From the NCBI RefSeq assembly GCF_900095225.1, contig NZ_LT607423.1, positions 16,820-80,819 of the forward strand: 64,000 nucleotides of DNA. Direction: 5' to 3'. This DNA is from Pseudomonas sp. UMAB-08. Its GTDB lineage: Bacteria > Pseudomonadota > Gammaproteobacteria > Pseudomonadales > Pseudomonadaceae. A program made the translations under genes and the position numbers. Shown piece after piece: positions 57,419-64,000 of this stretch. Within the stretch, counting starts at the first letter, position 1; each line of letters starts with the position of its first letter. Under the pieces are notes generated by a model. The model ran no database searches. It had not been told where the DNA came from and worked only from the letters and a program-made list of their open reading frames with translations.

Positions 57419-58813
57419 TCAAAAAAGCCGGTTGAGGCCGTCGTAAGCCGCTACCCGATAGGCTTCTGCCATGGTCGGGTAGTTAAAGGTGGTGTTGACG
57501 AAGTACTTGAGGGTGTTGGCCTCGCCCGGCTGGTTCATGATCGCCTGACCGATATGCACGATCTCTGACGCCTGGTCACCAAAGCAATGCACGCCCAGCA
57601 CTTGCAGCGTCTCGCGGTGGAACAGGATCTTCAGCATGCCGACCGGCTCGCCGGAGATCTGCGCCCGGGCCATGCCCTTGAAGAAAGCCTTGCCCACTTC
57701 GTACGGTATTTTCGCCTGGGTCAGTTCGTGTTCATTCTTGCCGATCGAACTGATCTCCGGAATGGTGTAGATCCCGGTTGGCACATCGTTGACGAAACGC
57801 CAGCTGCCATTGTCGACAAGGCTGCCCGCCGCTGAACGACCCTGGTCATAGGCCGCACTGGCCAGGCTAGGCCAACCGATCACATCGCCCGCACCATAGA
57901 TGGTCGGTACGCTGGTCCGGTAGCTCTCATCGACTTCGATCTGACCACGGCTGTTGGCCTTGATCCCGACGTTTTCCAATCCGAGCTTGTCGGTGTTGCC
58001 AGTCCGGCCATTACACCAGAGCAAGGCGTCGGCCTTGATCTTTTTACCGGACTTGAGGTGCAGGATCACACCATGATCCAGGCCTTCGACCTTCTCGTAC
58101 TCTTCGTTGTGGCGAACCATCACGTTGTTGTTGCTGAAGTGATAGCTCAACGCCTGAGAGATTTCCGAGTCCAGGAAGCTCAGCAGTTGCTCACGGTTGT
58201 CCACCAGCTCGACCATCACACCAAGACCGCTGAAGATCGAGGCGTATTCGCAACCGATAACACCGGCACCGTAGATGATCAGCTTGCGCGGGGTATGCCC
58301 GAGGCTGAGGATGGTGTCGCTATCGTAAATTCGTTGGTGGGTGAAATCGATATCGACCGGGCGATAAGGACGCGAGCCGGTGGCGATGATGATCTGATTG
58401 GCCACCAGCTTTTCCAACGTACCGTTGGGGCATACCACGTCGATGCTGTGCTCGTCGGCAAAACTGCCCGTGCCTAAAAACACATCGACACGGTTACGGG
58501 CGTAATAGCCGGTACGCGATGTCACTTGCTTGGCAATGACTTTTTCAGCGTTTTTAAGTACGTCCGGGAACGAGAACCAGCGCGGCTCACCAATGGCCCT
58601 GAACATAGGGTTGGTGTTGAAGTGCATGATTTGCTTGACCGAGTGACGCAGCGCCTTGGACGGGATGGTGCCCAGGTGAGTGCAGTTGCCGCCGACCTGA
58701 CGACGGCTATCGACCATCGCTACTTTGCGTCCTGCTTTAGCGGCGTTCATCGCCGCGCCTTCTCCCGCCGGGCCTGAACCCAGCACCACTACGTCGTAGT
58801 TGTAGACAGCCAT
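57419..58813 (-). CDS. sthA: Soluble pyridine nucleotide transhydrogenase
   Basis: 464 residues, the standard length. VVLGSGPAGEGAAMNAAKAG is the FAD fold; GGNCTHLGTIPSKALRH replaces the redox-active CxxxxC of the related disulfide reductases with Cys-Thr-His-Leu-Gly-Thr, as expected for SthA. The NAD(P) fold follows (LIIYGAGVIGCEYASIFSG), and the C-terminal dimer interface ends in GLNRLF. It transfers hydride between NADPH and NAD in the cytoplasm. AAGGAG lies 6 bases before the ATG. It is convergent with the GDPD gene. Confidence 0.97.
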   Translation of the reverse strand: MAVYNYDVVVLGSGPAGEGAAMNAAKAGRKVAMVDSRRQVGGNCTHLGTIPSKALRHSVKQIMHFNTNPMFRAIGEPRWFSFPDVLKNAEKVIAKQVTSRTGYYARNRVDVFLGTGSFADEHSIDVVCPNGTLEKLVANQIIIATGSRPYRPVDIDFTHQRIYDSDTILSLGHTPRKLIIYGAGVIGCEYASIFSGLGVMVELVDNREQLLSFLDSEISQALSYHFSNNNVMVRHNEEYEKVEGLDHGVILHLKSGKKIKADALLWCNGRTGNTDKLGLENVGIKANSRGQIEVDESYRTSVPTIYGAGDVIGWPSLASAAYDQGRSAAGSLVDNGSWRFVNDVPTGIYTIPEISSIGKNEHELTQAKIPYEVGKAFFKGMARAQISGEPVGMLKILFHRETLQVLGVHCFGDQASEIVHIGQAIMNQPGEANTLKYFVNTTFNYPTMAEAYRVAAYDGLNRLF

Positions 58814-59009
58814 GCGTACTCCTTTAGAACAGGCCGAGGCGCCACTCTGGCGTCTCTGGCTAAATCATGCCGCGGCCAGCGGCATGAAGGATCGAAACAG
58901 GTGCGCAGTCTAACCAAGCGCGGAAGCGGCGAACATTAACCCTTGGTCGCGTCGTAGGCCAATACTGTCTGCACTACATCGCACACAAGGGCGATAAATC
59001 GCTGTCGGG

Positions 59010-60071
59010 CTACTGCGATTTATCAGAAAACAACCTGTCGAACGCCGAATTGCTGCGGATGATAAAACGCTTGTCGACACGAATCACAAAAAAAGCGGCA
59101 ATTTTATGCTCTTCAGCGAAAGCCCAACCCCGTTCCGGGCCGAGAATCAGGAGCAAGGTAGAAAATCCATCGGCCATCAATGCCGACCGATCAATGACCG
59201 TGACCGATGCCAGCGCGTGATCAATGGGCGCACCGGTCAGCGCATCAAAGGTATGGGAATAGCGCCGTCCGTCTTGCTCGAAATAATTACGGTAGTCGCC
59301 AGATGTTGAAACACCATAGCCATCGAGTTCGATAATTTTTTCGGCAATCTGCTGATCATCTCGGGGCGCTTCGAGTGCAACACGCCAAGGCGACCCATCG
59401 GCTTTTTTGCCCACGGCCTTGAGCTCACCTGTCGCCTCGACCAAAAAACTGCGGATACCCAACGCCTGCATCCGAGCGCTGATGCGGTCCACCGCATAAC
59501 CGGCTGCGATGCTATTGAAGTCCACCTGGACCGGGGCATCCTTGCACAGCTGGTCGCCGTCGATGCGCAAGTGGTCATGCCCCACCCGCTGGCGTACCAC
59601 GGCCAATTGCTCGGCCGTCGGCACGTGTTCGACCCGGGCCTGCGGGCCAAAACCCCACACATCGAGCAAGGGTTCCACCGTCAGGTCATATGAGCCCTGA
59701 CTGTCGATGGACAATTGCTCGCCCACCCGCACCAACGCCAACACCCCTGCGGGCATCGACTGACAACTGTCCGCTGGCAGCCCATTGAACCGCTCAATGT
59801 CCGAATCACTGCGGTAGGTCGACATCTGCTGATCGACTTCAGCCAGAATCGCTTCCACCTCCGGCTGAACGTGCGCAATGTCTGGCCCGGAGGGGCCGCG
59901 CACGTATTTCACCGAATACGTACTGCCCATAGTCGGACCGCCAAAACTTTCCAGACCGTCACCCGAGCCGCACGCGGTCATGGAACCCATCAGCAGTACA
60001 GGCATACAACGCCTGATGAGCCTAACGCTGCACTTAAACGCGCGTGACTCCGCTATCAAATCGAAACACAT
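59010..60071 (-). CDS. apbE: FAD:protein FMN transferase (flavin transferase)
   Basis: 353 residues from the ATG at 60071. The N-terminal segment (SVRLIRRCMPVLLMGSMTAC) ends in a lipobox with Cys34, so it is a periplasmic lipoprotein. The catalytic fold has GPTMGSTYSVKY, VDFNSIAAGYAVDRI, FLVEATGELKAVG and YSHTFDALTGAP, with the Mg-binding acidic residues near the end (IDRSALMADGFST). ApbE attaches FMN to threonine residues of NqrB/NqrC, RnfD/RnfG or NosR. In P. aeruginosa the nqr genes precede apbE; here they are absent and the upstream gene is on the other strand. Confidence 0.92.
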   Translation of the reverse strand: MCFDLIAESRAFKCSVRLIRRCMPVLLMGSMTACGSGDGLESFGGPTMGSTYSVKYVRGPSGPDIAHVQPEVEAILAEVDQQMSTYRSDSDIERFNGLPADSCQSMPAGVLALVRVGEQLSIDSQGSYDLTVEPLLDVWGFGPQARVEHVPTAEQLAVVRQRVGHDHLRIDGDQLCKDAPVQVDFNSIAAGYAVDRISARMQALGIRSFLVEATGELKAVGKKADGSPWRVALEAPRDDQQIAEKIIELDGYGVSTSGDYRNYFEQDGRRYSHTFDALTGAPIDHALASVTVIDRSALMADGFSTLLLILGPERGWAFAEEHKIAAFFVIRVDKRFIIRSNSAFDRLFSDKSQ

Positions 60072-60146
60072 TTATTGCTCGCAAGCCCGGCATCGAGCAA
60101 AAATTGACTTAACCTGTCAGTAGGCATTCAACGAAGCGCGTCCATT

Positions 60147-60707
60147 ATGCGACATCTGATGATTTACCTGCTGCTGATATTCAGTCCATTGGCACTGGCT
60201 AATCAGGCAGAGCGCCTCAAGGAAGCAAACTTCCCCGCGCAGCTCAGCGACCACTCACCTGCGCTTGAGCGCAAGAGCCAGGCGGTACTGACGTATCTAT
60301 GGGTCGACGTTTACGCTGCTGCCCTGTTTGCTGAACCTTCGACCAGTGTCCAACAGGCGGTGTCCGCCCAAAAAACGCAGCGCCTCGAATTGTATTATTT
60401 TCGCGACATTGATCGTCAGGACGTGATCAAAGCCGCCAGTGCCACGCTCGAACGCCAGCAAAGCAAAGCAACCCTCGCCCGCCTGCAGCCACAACTGGAT
60501 CAGCTCAACCAGAGCATCCAGAGTATTCGTCACGGAGATCGGTACGCCTTGACCTGGCAGCCCGGCCAAGGGCTGAAAATGGAGTGCAACAACAAGGTCA
60601 TCTTCAGCAGCCTGGACCACGAATTGGCCCAGGTATATTTCTCGATCTGGCTGGGGGCTCAGGGGGTATCAGACGACTTGCGAGAAGCCTTGCTCACGCA
60701 GAATTGA
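60147..60707 (+). CDS. Chalcone-isomerase-like periplasmic protein
   Basis: 186 residues with a signal peptide (about 1-18, cleavage near ALA/NQA) and a chalcone isomerase-like fold: FPAQLSDHSPALERKSQAVL, YLWVDVYAAALFAEP, LELYYFRDIDRQDVIKAASA, FSIWLGAQGVSDDLREALL. The plant enzyme cyclises chalcones; bacterial periplasmic relatives lack flavonoid pathways and have unknown ligands, perhaps fatty acids. The gene stands between apbE (divergent, 75 bp) and gap. In P. aeruginosa the corresponding interval carries nqrA-F, as I recall the map. Confidence 0.88.
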   Translation: MRHLMIYLLLIFSPLALANQAERLKEANFPAQLSDHSPALERKSQAVLTYLWVDVYAAALFAEPSTSVQQAVSAQKTQRLELYYFRDIDRQDVIKAASATLERQQSKATLARLQPQLDQLNQSIQSIRHGDRYALTWQPGQGLKMECNNKVIFSSLDHELAQVYFSIWLGAQGVSDDLREALLTQN

Positions 60708-60770
60708 ACAAGGCTGCAGTGCTTCTTATCAGCGCGTTAATACCGGATAGCCAAATCGCGTCCAAAAAAA

Positions 60771-60799
60771 TGCCCCGCACTGAGTCGGGGCACTTTTCA
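60771..60799. terminator. Terminator between the chalcone-isomerase-like gene and gap
   Basis: TGCCCCG (60771-60777) pairs with CGGGGCA (60786-60792) around an 8-base loop. It is preceded by seven A and followed by CTTTT, so it can end both the rightward gene and, more strongly, the leftward gap. Confidence 0.85.
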
Positions 60800-60827
60800 A
60801 CCTGTTACTTGGCCTAGCGGTTACTTC

Positions 60828-62291
60828 TTAACGCGGGAAAGCAGGCGGGTTGACCCCGGACATGTCTTCCATCACGCGAACAACCTGGCAGCTGTAACCG
60901 AATTCGTTGTCGTACCAGACGTACAGAACAACACGGTTGTCATTGCAGATGGTCGCTTCAGCATCCACTACACCGGCGTGACGCGAACCCACGAAGTCGG
61001 TGGATACCACCTCCTGCGAATGCACGAAATCGATCTGCTTGTGCAGGTCCGAGTGCATAGCCATGTAGCGCAGGTACTCGTTGATTTCGTCGCGGCTGGT
61101 TGGCTTCTCAAGGGTCAGATTGAGAATAGCCATGGACACGTTTGGCGTTGGAACACGGATCGCGTTGCCGGTCAGCTTGCCAGCCAGTTCAGGCAGGGCC
61201 TTGGCAGCGGCGGTAGCAGCACCGGTTTCAGTGATAACCATGTTCAACGCAGCGCTACGGCCACGACGATCACCCTTGTGGAAGTTGTCGATCAGGTTCT
61301 GGTCGTTGGTGTACGAGTGAACCGTTTCAACGTGACCATTGACGATACCGAACTTGTCGTTGACGGCCTTCAACACCGGCACGATGGCGTTGGTGGTGCA
61401 GGACGCCGCCGAAACGATCAGGTCTTCAGCCGTGATCTGGTCATGGTTGATGCCATGCACGATATTCTTCAGCTTGCCTTTGCCTGGCGCGGTGAGAACC
61501 ACACGCTCGATACCTGCGCAGGTCAAATGCTGGCCCAGACCCTCGGCATCACGCCATACGCCGGTGTTATCCACCAGCAATGCGTCCTTGATGCCGTACT
61601 GGGTGTAATCCACCTCGGTCGGGTTCTTCGCGTAGATCACCTTGATCATGTTGCCGTTGGCGGTGATGGTGCTGTTGGCTTCATCGATAGTGATGGTGCC
61701 ATTGAACGGGCCATGTACCGAGTCACGACGTAGCAGACTGGCACGTTTGACCAGGTCATTGTCGGCGCCTTTGCGCACGACAATGGCGCGCAGACGCAGG
61801 CCATCGCCCCCACCGGTTTTCTCGATCAGAATCCGCGCCAGCAGGCGACCGATCCGGCCGAAACCGTACAGCACGACGTCCTTGCCTTTACGAGCAGTGG
61901 CGCTTTGTTGACCGACGACATCGGCCAGCTCTGCACGTACGAACTGCTCAGCAGTAAGGCCTTGGCCTTCTGCCTTGAATTTCACGGCCAACTTGCCCAG
62001 GTCCACCGAAGCGGCACCCAGTTTGAGTTCGCTCATGGCTTTGATAAGCGGGAATGTTTCGTGTACGGACAGCTCACTGCCATCGGCCTGGCGATGACGA
62101 GCAAAGCGATGGGCTTTGAGAATCGCGATGACTGAACGGTTGATCAGACTGCGGCCATAGATCGAGCTCACCACATTGTTATTGCGGTAGAGCTGACCGA
62201 TGAGGGGGATCATCGCCTCGGCGAGGGCTTCACGATCGATCCATTCACCAAGACACTGGTCGGGCTTCTGAGTCACGGGAACCTTCCACAT
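60828..62291 (-). CDS. gap: Glyceraldehyde-3-phosphate dehydrogenase, long type
   Basis: 487 residues, longer than the common 335-residue enzyme. An N-terminal extension of about 130 residues (IPLIGQLYRNNNVVSSIYGR) precedes the Rossmann fold (VVLYGFGRIGRLLARILIEK) and the catalytic Cys in VSAASCTTNAIVPVLKAV (about residue 308). The C-terminal part (PTPNVSMAILNLTLEK, DNEFGYSCQVVRVMED) is canonical. This long form is conserved in pseudomonads and other gamma-proteobacteria next to mfd and is thought to serve gluconeogenic or glycolytic flux under PHB/hexose regulation. It is divergent from mfd with a 169-bp gap. Confidence 0.93.
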   Translation of the reverse strand: MWKVPVTQKPDQCLGEWIDREALAEAMIPLIGQLYRNNNVVSSIYGRSLINRSVIAILKAHRFARHRQADGSELSVHETFPLIKAMSELKLGAASVDLGKLAVKFKAEGQGLTAEQFVRAELADVVGQQSATARKGKDVVLYGFGRIGRLLARILIEKTGGGDGLRLRAIVVRKGADNDLVKRASLLRRDSVHGPFNGTITIDEANSTITANGNMIKVIYAKNPTEVDYTQYGIKDALLVDNTGVWRDAEGLGQHLTCAGIERVVLTAPGKGKLKNIVHGINHDQITAEDLIVSAASCTTNAIVPVLKAVNDKFGIVNGHVETVHSYTNDQNLIDNFHKGDRRGRSAALNMVITETGAATAAAKALPELAGKLTGNAIRVPTPNVSMAILNLTLEKPTSRDEINEYLRYMAMHSDLHKQIDFVHSQEVVSTDFVGSRHAGVVDAEATICNDNRVVLYVWYDNEFGYSCQVVRVMEDMSGVNPPAFPR

Positions 62292-62460
62292 GTAGGGGCT
62301 GAAAAAAGGGGCTACATTATGCCGCCGCCTTTGTTTATGAGCAATGCACGGCTATCAGATTACACGGCACTGCATTTTCCGGCGCGCTGAAAACTGACAG
62401 CGCCTGCCTCCGCCCGTTACAATCGCAACCCCTGTTGTAACGCTTGGAGCTCAACCTCCC

Positions 62461-64000
62461 GTGCCTGTCCTGCGCCTACCGCTACTCCCTGCCGCTGCAG
62501 GTAAACAGCACTGGGGCAACTTGCCTGGTGCCGCCCTGAGCCTGGCTATTGCCGAGGCTGCCAGCGCCGCCAAGCGCTTCACGCTGCTGTTGACCGCCGA
62601 CAGCCAGAGTGCCGAGCGCCTTGAACAAGAGCTTAGCTTCTTTGCGCCTACGCTGCCGGTTCTGCATTTTCCGGATTGGGAAACCCTGCCCTACGATTTG
62701 TTCTCGCCGCACCAGGACATCATTTCCCAGCGCATCGCCAGCCTTTATCGGTTGCCGGAACTCGCGCATGGCGTTTTGGTAGTACCCATCACGACGGCGC
62801 TACACAGACTGGCACCCACCAAATTCCTGCTCGGCAGCAGCCTGGTGCTGGACATCGGCCAGAAGCTTGATGTCGAGCAGATGCGTACCCGGCTTGAAGC
62901 CAGCGGCTATCGCTGCGTCGACACGGTGTATGAGCACGGCGAGTTCGCGGTCCGTGGCGCCCTGATCGATCTGTTCCCGATGGGCAGCAAACTGCCGTAC
63001 CGGATCGACCTGTTCGACGACGAAATCGAAACCCTGCGCACCTTCGACCCGGAAAACCAGCGCTCCATCGACAAAGTCGAATCGGTTCGGCTGCTGCCGG
63101 CGCGAGAGTTTCCGCTGCAAAAAGATGCCGTGACCCGCTTCAAGGCCCGCTTTCGCGAGCGCTTCGACGTGGACTTCCGTCGCTGCCCGATCTTTCAGGA
63201 CCTGAGCAGCGGCATCACACCGGCCGGCATCGAGTACTACCTGCCGTTGTTCTTTGACGAAACCTCCACCCTGTTCGATTACCTGCCCCAGGACACTCAG
63301 GTGTTCTCGCTGCCCGGCATCGAACAAGCGGCGGAAAACTTCTGGAACGACGTCCGCAACCGTTATGAAGAGCGGCGCGTCGACCCTGAGCGACCGTTAT
63401 TACCGCCCAATGAATTGTTCTTGCCAGTAGAAGACTGCTTCGCTCGCCTGAAAAGCTGGCCTCGCGTGGTTGTCAGCCAGCAGGACGTCGAACCTGGTGT
63501 TGGCCGCGAACGCTTCCCGGCGCTGCCGTTACCGAATCTGGCGATTGAATCCAAGGCCACACAACCGTTGGCGGCGCTGTCGACATTTCTCGAAGGATTC
63601 CCAGGGCGCGTGCTGTTCACCGCAGAATCCGCCGGACGCAGGGAAGTCCTGCTGGAACTGCTTGAGCGCCTGAAACTGCGACCGAAAACCGTGGACAGCT
63701 GGCCGGACTTCGTCAGTGGCAGCGAACGCCTGTCGATCACCATTGCCCCACTCGATGAGGGCCTGCTGATTGAGGATCCATCTCTGGCGCTGGTGGCCGA
63801 AAGCCCACTGTTCGGTCAGCGGGTCATGCAGCGTCGACGCCGGGAAAAACGCACCGACGGCGGCAACAATGACGCAGTCATCAAAAACCTTACTGAACTG
63901 CGCGAAGGCGCGCCAGTGGTGCATATCGACCATGGCGTCGGCCGCTACCTGGGCCTGGCGACGCTGGAAGTGGAGAATCAGGTCGCCGAATTCCTGATGT
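62461..64000 (+). CDS. mfd: Transcription-repair coupling factor (N-terminal part; cut by window end)
   Basis: An open frame from the GTG at 62461 to the window end encodes 513 residues. Visible parts: a UvrB-homologous module (about 1-345; TLPVLHFPDWETLPYDLFSP, RYRQ-type loop replaced by YEHGEFAVRGALIDLFPMG), linker domain 3 (about 350-455), and the start of the RNA-polymerase-interaction domain (about 490 on; VVHIDHGVGRYLGLATLEVE). Mfd removes stalled RNA polymerase and recruits UvrA to the lesion. The RecG-like motor and C-terminal domain lie beyond the window. Start and context match P. aeruginosa, where mfd is divergent from gap. Confidence 0.95.
   Translation, partial: MPVLRLPLLPAAAGKQHWGNLPGAALSLAIAEAASAAKRFTLLLTADSQSAERLEQELSFFAPTLPVLHFPDWETLPYDLFSPHQDIISQRIASLYRLPELAHGVLVVPITTALHRLAPTKFLLGSSLVLDIGQKLDVEQMRTRLEASGYRCVDTVYEHGEFAVRGALIDLFPMGSKLPYRIDLFDDEIETLRTFDPENQRSIDKVESVRLLPAREFPLQKDAVTRFKARFRERFDVDFRRCPIFQDLSSGITPAGIEYYLPLFFDETSTLFDYLPQDTQVFSLPGIEQAAENFWNDVRNRYEERRVDPERPLLPPNELFLPVEDCFARLKSWPRVVVSQQDVEPGVGRERFPALPLPNLAIESKATQPLAALSTFLEGFPGRVLFTAESAGRREVLLELLERLKLRPKTVDSWPDFVSGSERLSITIAPLDEGLLIEDPSLALVAESPLFGQRVMQRRRREKRTDGGNNDAVIKNLTELREGAPVVHIDHGVGRYLGLATLEVENQVAEFLM

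Noticed and set aside
1..64000. CRISPR arrays, insertion sequences, tRNA or rRNA genes
   Set aside because: No regularly spaced repeats, transposase frames, or recognisable stable RNA genes were seen on either strand.

Overview
The window is a contiguous piece of a Pseudomonas chromosome, most like the P. fluorescens/P. putida side of the genus. The support is gene content and order: the prpF-acnD-prpC-prpB-gntR methylcitrate cluster; tal next to an RssB/STAS pair; mlaA, a phosphonatase-like protein, queF, a cupredoxin gene and copRS in a row; and lolCDE, PilZ, a GDPD-type phosphodiesterase, sthA, apbE, gap and mfd in a row. I see no rRNA, tRNA, insertion sequence, prophage or CRISPR array. 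Both ends cut a gene: a LysR regulator at base 1 and mfd at base 64000.

Layout. 1-5.2 kb: LysR regulator, two glutathione transferases around a TetR regulator, and an orphan GH13 trehalose-synthase-like enzyme. 5.4-14.5 kb: topoisomerase III, a tandem universal stress protein with a consensus Anr box, a P-type cation ATPase, a small lipoprotein, an OprD-type porin behind an exact Pho box, and a DUF1275 membrane protein. 14.5-18.5 kb: nirBD with a long regulated leader (sigma-54 promoter, two A1/G4 hexaloop hairpins, intrinsic terminator), then a CBS-domain protein. 18.5-27.2 kb: a Cache-type diguanylate cyclase and the propionate (2-methylcitrate) operon with its GntR repressor, promoter and two operators. 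27.3-35.7 kb: a divergent pair of L,D-transpeptidases, a universal stress protein, a PAS-GGDEF protein, an ArsR repressor with an old-yellow-enzyme reductase sharing a distinctive operator, an MDR oxidoreductase and a bestrophin-like membrane protein. 35.7-39.8 kb: a terminator-ended leader or small RNA, then a translationally coupled globin-GGDEF-EAL protein and an Aer-like chemoreceptor. 39.9-50.4 kb: MscS-type channel, dusA, tal, RssB/STAS, PilZ, MlaA, a catalytically dead phosphonatase-like protein with a Pho box, DUF4404, queF and a Met/His-rich cupredoxin. 50.5-64 kb: copRS, lolCDE, PilZ, GDPD phosphodiesterase, sthA, apbE, a chalcone-isomerase-like protein, gap and mfd.

How the genes work together. 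Three themes recur. (1) Cyclic-di-GMP: two diguanylate cyclases, one bifunctional oxygen-sensing GGDEF/EAL protein and two PilZ receptors. (2) Oxygen and nutrient control readable from the DNA: Anr-type boxes, two Pho boxes, a CopR box, and the NtrC/sigma-54/NasT-type leader of nirBD. (3) Envelope biology: Lol transport, MlaA, two L,D-transpeptidases, an OprD porin and an MscS channel. The least-explained observations are the Pho-box-linked phosphonatase pseudoenzyme, the nested-palindrome operator of the ArsR/alkene-reductase pair, and the unassigned terminator-ended RNA upstream of the globin-coupled cyclase and chemoreceptor operon.
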